Assembly (NCBI GenBank): GCA_019279435.1
Contig: JAAALK010000079.1
Coordinates: forward strand, 85,554,162-85,618,161
Direction of reading: 5' to 3'
DNA from: Zizania palustris
Taxonomy: Eukaryota > Streptophyta > Magnoliopsida > Poales > Poaceae
DNA length: 64,000 nt
Positions 54,251 through 64,000 of the stretch are shown here, piece by piece. Positions within the stretch are counted from its first letter, which is position 1; each line of letters opens with the position of its first letter. Below the pieces are notes generated by a model. It was not told where the DNA came from, made no database searches, and saw nothing but the letters and a program-made list of their open reading frames with translations. Made by a program: the position numbers and the translations under genes.

Positions 54251-54645
54251 GTTTATTTATTTGAACTTAGAACATTTTCTAGGATGAAAACTTAGTGTAT
54301 CTTATATCATGCTAAAAATAGATTTTTTTACTATTTTTTTAGATTTTTTTTAAAAAAATGAAATTGTGTCGAGTGCATAGAGCGTTGGCCCTCGACAAAG
54401 TTATTATGTTTAAAAAATTAAAAAAAAATTGCTGAGTGCATAGAGCGTTGGCACTTGGAAAAGATCCTTTTAAAAAATAAAACAAACTTTGCCGAGTGTC
54501 TACTGTCATGACTCTCGGCAAAGACTCTTTAAAAAAATTAAAAAACATTTGTCGAGTGGCTTCCAATTTGGCGCTCGGTGAATGCCTTTCAGGGTATATG
54601 CTGAACAGATCTAGGTGAACCAGTTACTGCGCCTAGACCTCTCAG
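54251..54645. repeat. CACTA-2 subterminal hairpin units (right side)
   Basis: Four successive blocks of TTTGYCGAGTG text paired with CTCGGCAAAG or CTCGACAAAG, separated by A/T tracts. Each can fold as a hairpin. These are typical binding-site arrays of CACTA ends. Confidence 0.75.
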
Positions 54646-54900
54646 ACACACACCGATGCCAGCCCCCCTCACTCGTGTCTGCCCCCATTGCCCCTGTCCG
54701 ATGGTGCCGCCCCGCACGCCGTCGCACGCCACGTCGCCGCACGCCACCGGCTACCAGCCGCTGGCTCCCTTGCCCTCTCCCCTCCCATCCCGCCGGTCCC
54801 CGCTCACCCCGGCCGTCGGCTCCTCGCCCTCGGCCCGTCCGACCACTCTCTATCTCGGCACGCTATCTTCATCTCGTTGGCGCCCCCTACAAGGTTACCA
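54646..54900 (+). other. C-rich block inside CACTA-2
   Basis: GC-rich, open in three forward frames up to AAG|GTTACC at about 54891-54900, which resembles an exon end with a splice donor. CACTA elements often carry captured gene pieces (established). I recognise no peptide. Confidence 0.4.
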
Positions 54901-55338
54901 TCCATTCCATACCTATAATTTTAATTTGTTTAGTTTAGTGTCTGACATTTTATAATTTTAGTTTGTTTAGTTTAGTGTCTCACATAGGGCACTCGGCGAA
55001 ACCATCAGCTCAGTGCGCAGCTACGTGGCCCCATGCACGGGTTCGCCAAGTGCCACATCAAGCACTCGGCAAAAGTAAGCACAATTCGTCGAATGCCACG
55101 TCAGGCACTCGATGAAGTTGTCTTCTTGTCGGCCCGACCGTTAGCCTACACACATTGCCGAGTGCTGGGTAGGACACTTGGGAACCCTATTTTACACTCG
55201 GCGAAGCGCATGTATGCCGAGAACCAGGTTGTCATGTGTGGTTTGCCAAATGTAGCACTCGACGAAGCCTTCACCGAGTGGAAAATAGGCTTCACCAAGT
55301 GCCATAGGTACTCAGTGAAAAAATGCATTCCCGTAGTG
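54901..55338. repeat. CACTA-2 right terminal region
   Basis: A 35-bp AT-rich direct repeat (54914 and 54950), then at least eight GCACTCGGCRAA or TCGCCGAGTG type motifs in both orientations, ending in GCATTCCCGTAGTG. Confidence 0.85.
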
Positions 55339-55341
55339 AAC

Positions 55342-56589
55342 CCTACCGAATACCCATGCATTTTTTAGCGGTCTTTTCTAGTCTCTACTTATTTGGAATA
55401 TCAAGTATATGATTTTTATTTTACTACTATTATTGTTTGCAATATGTTCATGCGACTCCCTTCTTGACAAAATTAATATATATATATATAAGAAAATCTA
55501 TATATGTATCCATTTTTACGTGGTTAGAACACATAAAAAAGTAATATAAGTCATATGATTCTAATTAATGAATATATCCTTTTAGTTACGGTTAATTTTT
55601 TATGTCACCATTATTTTACAATTTGGAAGAAACATCATTACTATTCTATATTTTCTTTGATGCCATTATTATTTTTGTGATACTTACTCTCATGCCATTT
55701 TCTCCGTATTCTAACGCATACGGGTCCGAGCCCACCTACAACACTATCTTTTTCTATATTGACAATTGTCATGCTCGCTTCTTCGCCCGTACCCAGCCAT
55801 CGTCGTCGCTCCGTCCTGAGCTCACCGCACGCATGTAACCGGCCATAGCTCGTGCTCGTGCCCATGTCAAGTCGCCGCTTTCGCCGCCTCTGACCTGTAT
55901 GCCCGGACCACCACGCCACGCCAGCTCACGCTACCCTCGCTAGGACATACACGCTGCACCCACACCCCGTACCATCTCATGCACACGCTCATGCCGCGCA
56001 CTGTTCCAACTGTCGCCTCGAGTACCGTGCCCTGCCCACGTCACCCGTATCTACCAAATCCATGAGCGTCATTCGCCACATGGGCCCTCTTGCCATGCGT
56101 CGGATGTCGTCTCACCGCCGTACCACCATCCCGTAATCGCTAGCTGCACCATCGCTGCCATCATCACCACACCGCTCGGGGAATCCATGTGGAGGCCAGC
56201 AGCCAATCCCCGTTCGACAGCAACCCCGTAACAGATAAAACCGCCATGACATCCTTGATCCCCATGCCCCCAACCGGATAAGGCAATGCCGCTTGCCACC
56301 GCGGGCGTCTCGTCGGCTAGCTACTACCCGAGGATAAGAGGTTGACCCCCGGGCTCCATTGAGGCATGCGTTCACACCCTTAGACACTCCACCGTCATCA
56401 CCGAGAGCTCACCGGAGCCAGTAGAGCCCTGTGTCACCTGGCATTCACTAGAGCCGATCGCCGCCACCTCGGTTAGTCCCTAAATTCTCTTCATCCTTTG
56501 CTCTATTCCATGGAACGTCAACCACAACGTGATCAGTGACCCTAATTCGACCCATTTTTGTAGTCGCCATCATCAGATTTTTCCCTCAT
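55342..56589. other. No recognised feature; GC-rich from 55700
   Basis: 55342-55690 is AT-rich. 55700-56460 is C-rich with short open frames on both strands but no domain, start context or splice pattern I can defend. Confidence 0.4.
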
Positions 56590-59275
56590 CGAAAACCCCC
56601 AAATCTCGCCATCGCACACCGAGCTTCGGGAAGGTATAAAATTTCTTCGATTCCTTTTTACTGGAGCATCTCCATAGCTATAGTATCATGTTCTGTAGCT
56701 TAGCGTAAGTTATCATCGACCATAGCTCATTGGCGACAAGACTCGTCTTTTCCCCATTCGGATCATCATCGCCAAAGTAATGTGGACCACTGTAGCTCAA
56801 TTAGAATGTATTGGTAGCCCCACACTAGCCCCTAGATGGTTAAAAAGAACCCCGATGACCCGTCGAAGCTCCCCCATCACTGATGAGAACCATAACCCGA
56901 GCCCTCTGTTACTTAGCCGATAGCTCAAACTGTAGCTCTAATCCCCGATCCGACCGTTGGATAAGTTCATCTTGATGCCCTAAAGCTCTATGTAAAATTT
57001 CATGGAAATTGGAGTTATGTGGAGGGAGAATGAGGTCCGGGAAGAATCAGTCATCCATGGTCGTCTTCAACCTCTAGACGTCGTGCCCTCCTCTGCTCTG
57101 TGCCACTGACCAGTGGGACACATGCGTCCCACGCCGCTCGGTCTCGTTGACTAGTGGGGCCCACCAGGTTGACCTCGACAGTTTGGGTCGGCTTGGAAGC
57201 CCCCACAGCCAGCGCGCTCGCGCCTTCCGTGCACAACGTCGCATGCCGGACTAGGCCGGACTAACGACCCAAGAAGCATAGTAACGTTTTTATATTTTCT
57301 GAAATAAATTCACTGACGGCCCAAATGAACAGTAACTTTATTCATTTTCAGAAAACAATTTCAGCTTCAAAAATTTGTAGTAAAAGCATTTCAACTCAGA
57401 AAAATTTCATTCAAATTTCTATAAAATTCTAAAAATATAAACTTTCCAGAAATAATATTTTCCAAAAATTTAGTGCTTAAATATAGTCTCTAAATTATTA
57501 ATTGGTTTTATTACACTTAGGGGTTATACCCGATGTACAAGGAGAAGACAAATTCGACAATCCCAAATTTTTTCCAGAGCAAGGCAATTTCCTTTCCTTC
57601 GAACATATTAATCCCATGTGATTTAAAAATTAAATTTGCTATATGCATAATTAGGACACACGCACACATACACTTTTAATAACGACATTGCCCGTGCGAT
57701 TAAGTCGAGTAAAACCTAAAAATTGTTGCACCTAGCCTTCCCTTGATGTTGTGCTTGTATGCCTTGATAACTTTGATGATGGATGCAACTTATCCTAGTA
57801 ATGTGGTAGGTTGTATGAAATCAACATTTATCTTTAAAATATTATTTCATACTTATTCATGCTCGATGCTTGATGATAGAATGATTGCGTGTGGGAGAAA
57901 TATTGGGATTTGATAACGTATTTTGAAAAGCGGTACAAGGTACCAAAAGTGTTGGAAACAAAAATGGAAAATTGGGGATTTATGAATGAAAGCTTGTTAT
58001 GCGGAAACGCGGCCTTCGTGGCGCGAGTTCGCATAACATTAAGGACAGCCTTGGGGAGCGAGATCTTGCACCACTATCGTGCAACCTCATGGGTATTATG
58101 GCTCTGCCCCTGGTTTTGAATTAGTAGACTTGGGATGGACTGCTCCTACGGAGGACGTGGAATCACGACGGGGTGCTCGAGAGAAAGTGAGTGTGCCCGG
58201 AAGCAGCGTTAAGAGGAAAAGATATGGTGGAGAGCACCTCAGATTCCTAAAGGAAAAAGGGGGTCACGGACCCATGATCCTTGGTCGGAGACCCGTTCTG
58301 ACAATAGTACGGTATCCCTAGTCCACTTCAAATGAACCTTGTCACGGTTATCCTTCTGTCGATGGGCAGTATTGATAACAGGTGTCGTGAGGGTAAAGCG
58401 TACACCTTCAGCTGAAGTAAATCTATTCGAACAGTCGTGCCCACGGTCATGGGTGCATGCATTGATATGTTTCCCTTGAGTAATATTTGGGTTGTTGTTG
58501 AAAAGATAAAATGTTGAAGGGATGGGAAGCATTACCTGAGTACGCCTTCGTGGTGTACTGCTAACCTTAGTGGTTGGCAATGAACATGTGTGTTCGGGAA
58601 GTCGAAAAGCTTCATAGAGTAAAGGTATGAAATTGGTTCAATGTTTAGTAATGAGGAAGTTAGTCATTTGTGGAGCCGAGGGGAGATACCCGGAAGTGTA
58701 GTATCGCTCTACGGTCAAAAACAAGGTGGCGGTATGTGAAAGAAGGTAATGATGGAGTTGGTTGGTCATAAATAGGAGAAGGGAAGGTGTCCTTTGAAAA
58801 AATTACTAGGTCCGCCTGGAAAAAGATTTGAACAAATAAATGATTTCTTTTTTGATGATCTCTATTGAGGTTGGGAACCTCAATCCTAAAAAGCACACAT
58901 AGAAGTTTATTGCATATTGTTAAAATAAACCCTAAGACTTCCATGAACCCGGTTGCATCTATACTTTGTTCTAGAACTTGTTAAGCACTTTGTACTCACC
59001 GCGTCAACATCCAGATCATGAAGGAAATGAAGAAGTTGACTATGCTCCCGAAGAAGAAGATGTCGAGGAAGAGGAGTACTAGGAAGATTAGGTTTCCAAG
59101 CCTAGTTCCCAACTAGTCGAGTGATGCTTGAATAAATTGATTCTGGTTTCCGTTTGTGAACTCTGATGTGGTGAACATTTGGCCGAGAGGAATGCCTCAT
59201 ACGGTGTTTGTAATAATTCTACTACAATGAGTCGCCATGACTACCAACAATTTGAATGAATTTCGTTATGAAAAT
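56590..59275 (+). repeat. Probable long Gypsy LTR (Del/Tekay-like), cut by C4
   Basis: No coding frame. Text at 57260-57480 (AT-rich with repeated CAGAAAATTT words), GGGGTTATACCCGATGTAC at 57518, GTGCCCACGGTCATGGG at about 58436, and CACTTTGTACTCACCGCG at about 58985 is familiar from long LTRs of grass Gypsy elements (recall), and part of it parallels 35259-35902. LTR limits are not visible. Confidence 0.4.
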
Positions 59276-61265
59276 TGAGAAACCAAGGGTTGGTTTCGGA
59301 GTCTGTGATGAGTGATTGACAGATTTTATCCTCTGATTCAAAGGGGTCCCTCCGAAGGGGTTTGGAGGTTGCTTCACCGAAGGGTTTGGTGGGCTCTGTG
59401 TGCTGCAGCTGTTGCAGCGGAGTGTGCCTATCGGAGGGGTCCGACAATACACGATGACTGGGTTGTACCGAAGGGTTCGGTACTTTGTGGGGTACACCGG
59501 AGTGTGTATCGGAGGTTGTTTACCTAGAGAGGTCTCCGGGGTACTGGATACACTTGTCTGTCTATCTGTGGTGCACAGGTGACTTCGGAGGCAATGGACG
59601 GTTCATAACAAGTGAATCTGGGTCAAGCGGGAGGCTTGATGCCAGGCGAGAGGGGAGCTCGGTCACGAAGGCTACGAAGGGGTCGAGGTCGAACCTCGGG
59701 TCGAGGTGCGCTAGGAGAATGTAGTAAGTACGGAGTGTTGCTCTGGGTGAAGGTACCCCGAGATGAAGTCCTTGGAGGCGAGGCACTTTGAAGGGTACTC
59801 CGAATGGAGTGACTTCAGTGTATGATGGACCAAGTCCTCAGCAATGAGGCAGGGCTTTCGAAGTGTGCTCCAGAGGGAGGCACTCGAAGGTATACCCGAC
59901 GAAGGTCTCAGAAGTCGAGGTGCATCAAAGGCATGGTCCAGATGAGGTTCATCGAGGAGTGTGCTTGGGAGAGACACTACGACGAAGTGCTCATGGAATG
60001 CTTCATGCGGAGGCCTTGGACGAAGGAGGGACTTCGAAGGGTGGTACTCCGAAGGTGGGGCTTCAGAGTGAGGCTGACTTGAGGTACTTCGGCCAGGCAT
60101 GGCTTCGGTACACGGGATGATGGAGTTCGAGCTGTGAGAAGCTGCGAAGCTGTGGTGGTCCACTCTGGAGGTGTTGGTGCGAAGGCCCAAGGGCTTTGAC
60201 GGCTTCGGCTCAAAACCATCTCTGTATCGAAGGCTCACTTCAGTGAAGCGAAGGCAGTCAGGTTCAAGGCTTCTCACCGAAGCTACCGCACCCCTCGCGT
60301 GTGAAGGGGGGCTTCAGAAGGCCCCAAAACTGCAAAGGCTAACTGTGTCTGCTCCGCAAAAGCAGATGTTGTCTCCTCTACGAAGCTGACAAAAGAAGCC
60401 TCCAAATAAAGTAGACTACCAACTGTACCCCCTGTCCTGATGAGACAAAAACAGTGTAAACCCTAGGGGTAAAGTAGTCTATTCACAGGGCTGAATAGTG
60501 CCTATAAATAGTGGAGGCATGCTAGGTCACATCAATACTTTGAGCAGTCATTGTAGAACTCCTGTGCTAGCCGCCACACTCTCTGTATTCATCCTGTGAG
60601 TTCATTTTGTGTTCCCTATTCATGCAATGAAGTTTTGATTATGTTCTTCTTTCACTGCTTGAACTTGTACCATGTGTTGCACTTCATGCTTTGATTTCTC
60701 TGTGCACCATCTTCTTGTGGGTTTTCTGGAGAAGTGTGTGAGAGGTTTGTTCGTGTGAAGTGTGTGTTTTTAGTGTCTGTTCGCTCGGTGTAAAATGGAG
60801 GCAAGATCTCTCTGATTACTAGCAAAGCACTGTTTGAAGCTTATTTTCTTCCCTTGTCGAAGTCCTCGGCGAAGTGTGTTCAGTGTGTGTTTAGACCTCC
60901 AAAGTGTGAAGCCTAGTACCAGTTGCTAGCGCTGAGTATTTGGTCGAAGTCCTCAGAGGGAAGTCTGCTCTTGCGAAGGGTGAAGTGCGAAGCCTTCTCG
61001 AAGGCACCCAGTGTGCGGAGCCTGCACTGACTTAGCAGAGCTGAATTTTTAGGGTAGTGGGTGGAGCGAAGTCTTCTTGGCTTCGAACTTTTGCTCCTTG
61101 CGAAGCCTTATTTCGGAGCTGTAAAATATGTCCGAACCAGAACTTCGAAGGGTGTGTTCGAAGCCTGTTCCATAGAAGACAAAATTAAAACAGAAGGCTA
61201 TTTTTAGTCTAAAATTTTAAAAGCTCCCATTCACCCCTCCTTTGGTCGCCGTTTCTGATCCAACA
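59276..61265 (+). repeat. C4 5' LTR
   Basis: 1,990 bp, TGAGAAACC to GATCCAACA; same family as 1235-3260, 8854-10770 and 28637-30658. TATA box TATAAATA at 60503-60510. Confidence 0.93.
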
Positions 61266-61267
61266 AT

Positions 61268-61279
61268 TGGTATCAGAGC
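61268..61279 (+). other. Primer binding site of C4
   Basis: TGGTATCAGAGC two bases after the LTR; iMet type. Confidence 0.9.
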
Positions 61280-61329
61280 AGGTTAAGATCACCAGTTGAC
61301 CTTAACCGGTTTTGTGATCTGTTGGCGAC

Positions 61330-62772
61330 ATGGACAGAGTTAGTAAAATACCTCTGTTCGATGGGACTGATTTTGCATACTGGAAGGTGCGCGTGGAGGC
61401 TTACTTGCTAAGACAAGGAAATGCAATTTGGGAGATTGTGGACTCACAATACTCCATCGCTGAAACTCGCACCTCTCAAACAGAGACAGATCAGTATAAT
61501 GCCAACTCCAAGGCTAGAAATATATTGTTCATTGGTTTGAATAGAAGTGAGTTTGATAGGGTGCAGCACCTTAGGACAGCCAGGGAGATTTGGACTACAC
61601 TCACTATCTTTCATGAGGGCTCTACACAGATTAAGGCCAGGAGCCAAAGCACATACAATCAACAGTATCAGCTATTTGTGCAAGCACCTGGTGAATCTAT
61701 AGATGCCATGTTTTCTCGCTTTGATGCGATAGTGAGTAACTTGCGGTCCAACGAGACGCTTGCTTACAATGATCATGACAGGGCTATCAAGCTTTTCTAT
61801 TCTCTTGATCGTAGCATATGGGAAGTGAAGATATCCAGCATTGAGGAGTCTGCAGGTTATGACACTTTGACCTGTGATGAGCTCTTTAGCAAGCTGAAGT
61901 CCACAGAGATTGCCAAGGCATCTCTTGCAGTGCATAGGAATTCTTTGCCACAACCATTGGCACTAGTTTCTAGCACTAGCCGTGGCACCACTGCAGAACC
62001 AAGCACATCAACCACTTGTGTTCTTGCAGATGGTTTTGCTTTATCCTCTCTGGTCTCCGTCACTAAGGAGCAGGTGGATACTCTGGATGATGATGAGCTT
62101 GCTCTCATTGCTAGAAGGTTCACCCGTTTTCACCATGAGAGACGAGATCAGAGAAGAAGTGGTTTTAGTGGTTGTTTTGAGTGTAGCGACACCTCTCACA
62201 TCAAGGCAAATTGTCCTAAACTCAAGAAGAGAGATGAGAGTGAGCGCCCAAAATACCACAAGAAGGAGAGGAAACCCTTTGTGAAGGGCAAGCGCGACAA
62301 GGTGGCTAAGAGAGTAGCCAAAGCCGCTTCCAAAGCATTTGTTGCTGCTCTCAGTGACATCGACACTTCCTCAACTGAGGAGTCTAGCTCTGAGGAGGAG
62401 GAGTCTCCAAGGAAGGAGGAGAAGAAGGACAAGAAGGGACGAGATTTCACCGGCCTCTACTTCATGGTCGACAGCGATCACAGCGGCGATGAGCTTGACT
62501 CATCTGAGGTACCACTATCCTATGACCAGCTTTCAATTAAATTAGATGAACTAAATGAAGTAGTTCTTGGTCAGGATAGGTTACTTGTGCAAGCCGCTAG
62601 AGATAGAAAAGACCTTAGACTTAGGCTAGAATCTGTTTCTACTGATTATGTCATGCTTAAGTCTAGGATTAATGATGCTGAATGTGAATCTTGCATTGTT
62701 GTCATGGGTGAGCTTGTTCAGTTGCATTCTGTGCATGCTCAAACTCTTTCTGAGCTTGAGACTGCACAGTAG
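61330..62772 (+). pseudogene. C4 gag, N-terminal 480 codons
   Basis: The best gag of its family here. It starts MDRVSKIPLFDGTDFAYWKV; the UBN2-type helical core covers about residues 20-200 (FIGLNRSEFDRVQHL, QLFVQAPGESIDAMFSRFD, YDTLTCDELFSKLKSTE). The CCHC zinc knuckle CFECSDTSHIKANC is at residues 282-295. A basic KKERKPF segment, an acidic Ser/Glu tract (SSTEESSSEEEESPRKEEKK) and a predicted coiled coil (LSIKLDELNEV, RKDLRLRLES) follow. A TAG closes the frame at 62770-62772, and a frameshift follows at about 62815. C1 shares the first 300 residues. Confidence 0.93.
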
Positions 62773-63374
62773 CAGCTTTTGATGGTGGATTCTAGTCCTC
62801 ATGATATAATTGAAGCATGAATTGCCCCTTATTACGTGAGAGCATTGATTTATGTGATAAGAATGTTCAGGATTTAGAGGCTAGATTGGAGAGGGCCGGT
62901 AGTTCTAAGGATGTGCAACTTGTGCGTGACACTTACATAACTCTTAAGGACCAGCTAGGCACTGTTAGAGAGCGAGTTGAAAACCTTATGACTGAGAATG
63001 AGTACCTTCTTTCTGTGGTTAACAAATGCACTGAGAGAAAGGGTAGGATGGACTTGCTCTTGGCCAAAACCAAGATGTGTGCTGACAGGGCAGGGCTAGC
63101 TCTGAAATTGGGTTTTGAGAGGATTCCTTCAAATAGTAAGAACAAAACTGTTTTTACCTCACCCACTACCTTAGAGAAAGAAAGAGCCCTGTTAAACACT
63201 CCATCAGCCAAAAAGCCTACCCGAACTCCAAAGAAAACCACTCCTCCGGCAAAGAAAATTCCTCCCAAGAAAATCACTCAGCAGAAGCCCAAGGAGCCTG
63301 TGAGAGTTGCTCCTATGACCCATGAGAGTGCCCCTAGGAGAGTTTTTCATTGTTCCTACTGTCAGTGGTGTTGA
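62773..63374 (+). pseudogene. C4 gag, C-terminal continuation
   Basis: After the stop the reading frame continues with a shift: from 62817, CDKNVQDLEARLERA, RDTYITLKDQLGTVRERVEN and ENEYLLSVVNKCTERKGRMD extend the coiled coil. A Lys/Pro-rich tail (KKPTRTPKKTTPPAKKIPPK) leads to HCSYCQW, apparently the first half of a second zinc knuckle, which is cut by the Gypsy LTR at 63369. Whether this is one protein with the upstream part depends on the frameshift being a late mutation. Confidence 0.85.
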
Positions 63375-64000
63375 CACGAAAACGTGCCCCCGCACTTGGG
63401 TCAGTCCGGTGATCCAAAAGTGCACGGATACTTAGGGACAGGCCTAAGCGTGACGTAGCACCGACGCCGCGTTCCGACTATCCTTAATAGTGATAAGGGG
63501 GGTGGAGTCGCCAGGCAACCAGATTACACAAAATAATCCAATTAGCCGAAAGAAATAGGTTAAACAGGTTAAAATCAGCAAACCAGTCGGAGTCCTCCTG
63601 GTTCGAAGTCTGATGCGAAGGGTGCACCGAAGGGTACCTTCAGCGTCTGGTGCGAAGTGCCCCGCCGAAGGGTGCTTCGGCGTTCAGACTGATCCGGCCG
63701 AAGGTAGACTCCAAACGGATCTGAACACGGTGATCACCTCCGAACAGCGGGGTTCAGCGTGCGATCTCCAATGCATTGGATTACAGAGTAGTGACGCGAA
63801 GGCCACATGCAGGTGCAACTTCATCTGGTGCGGAGTATGTTCATGGCGAAGTCTGTCACGGCGAAGTATGCTAGCGGAGCCTGTTGTCGAAGCCTGCGGT
63901 CCTGTCGAAGGGTGTCCTGGGGACCTCCGGAACCGATCTCTTAGCTCCGGATACCTTCGGCGAAGGGGCTCCGAATGTGCGAACCTGCAATAGAGACGAT
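63369..64000 (-). repeat. Gypsy LTR (G1/G2 family), nested in C4, runs off window
   Basis: TGTTGACACGAAAACGTGCC starts at 63369 and matches the same end of G2 LTRs (44390, 52990) in reverse orientation. It continues through TTAGGGACAGGCCTAAG and CTTCGG-rich text to the window end. It is either the 3' LTR of another reverse-strand element or a solo LTR; the inserted site AGTGG (63364-63368) should recur at its far end. Confidence 0.9.

Larger units (their letters stand above)
37677..55338. mobile_element. CACTA-2: CACTA (En/Spm) element hosting G3 and G2
   Basis: The left end is CACTACCAGAAATAG (37677 or, in the tandem copy, 37774) and the right end on the reverse strand is CACTACGGGAATGC (55338). 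AAC directly precedes the left end and follows the right end (55339-55341), a three-base duplication as expected for CACTA elements. Repeated TTTGCCGAGTG/CACTCGGCAAA subterminal motifs lie at 37700-38120 and 54360-55330. Removing G3 and G2 leaves about 2.3-2.4 kb with no transposase, so it is non-autonomous. Interior consists of the ~500-bp AT-rich unit and a C-rich block (54650-54890). Confidence 0.85.
59276..63368 (+). mobile_element. C4: Ty1/Copia element of the C1 family, 3' part missing
   Basis: 5' LTR 59276-61265, primer site and a long gag, then interruption by a Gypsy LTR at 63369. The five bases before it are AAAAT (59271-59275); the right duplication lies outside the window. Protease to RNase H would be beyond the nested LTR. 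Confidence 0.92.

Noticed and set aside
54615..54955. Host gene start with 107- and 99-codon frames
   Set aside because: Overlapping open frames in all forward phases reflect base composition. No recognisable peptide, and it is inside a CACTA element.
55641..56387. Several overlapping reverse-strand frames as genes
   Set aside because: Short, GC-driven, no domains, no splice structure, and none stands out over the others.

Overview
This window looks like an intergenic block of repeats from a large plant nuclear genome, most likely a grass. The evidence is nested Ty1/Copia and Ty3/Gypsy LTR retrotransposons with plant-type primer sites, CACTA (En/Spm) DNA transposons whose subterminal repeats read TTTGCCGAGTG, a Helitron-type terminus and relic plant transposase exons. 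I found no convincing host gene, rRNA, tRNA or CRISPR array. Species cannot be fixed by eye; the CACTA type suggests a panicoid grass (inference).

Layout. 1-296 is an inverted fragment of Gypsy reverse transcriptase joined to a forward Gypsy (G1, 289-16395). G1 is split by a complete reverse-strand Copia (C1, 1235-10770, target duplication GATAT). G1 ends in a 3' LTR at 15037-16395. 16396-20064 holds a Helitron-like 5' end (17793, reverse) and CACTA-like AT-rich sequence (18640-19340). A second, RT-less Copia (C2) occupies 20065-25249. It abuts reverse-strand exons of an En/Spm-type transposase relic (25260-26617). 27670-30925 is a ~500-bp tandem repeat split by a solo C1-family LTR (C3, 28637-30658). 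A gutted Gypsy with RT and RNase H only (G4) spans 32230-35258, followed by a fragment of another Gypsy LTR type (35259-35902).

37677-55338 is one CACTA element (CACTA-2, target duplication AAC). Two Gypsy elements are nested in it: gag-only G3 (38517-43903, forward, AATAT) and full-length G2 (44390-54245, reverse, CTTAG). 55342-59275 is poorly recognised and its right part looks like a long Gypsy LTR. Copia C4 (59276 onward, forward, same family as C1) starts there and is cut at 63369 by another reverse-oriented Gypsy LTR that runs off the window.

How the parts work. C1 and C4 have the Copia order gag-protease-integrase-RT-RNase H and a tRNA-iMet type primer site. G1, G2 and G3 have the Gypsy order gag-protease-RT-RNase H-integrase. 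Every element is broken by stops, frameshifts or deletions, so none is autonomous as read. The most unusual observation is that several unrelated elements carry arrays of their own short palindromic motif in LTRs, leaders and even gag: CCGGTCNGACCGG in G3, ATCGGAAGTTCCGAT in C2, and CTTCGG/TTCGAAG in C1, G1 and G2. At homologous positions of the related elements G1/G2 and G3 the motif differs while the flanking sequence is conserved.
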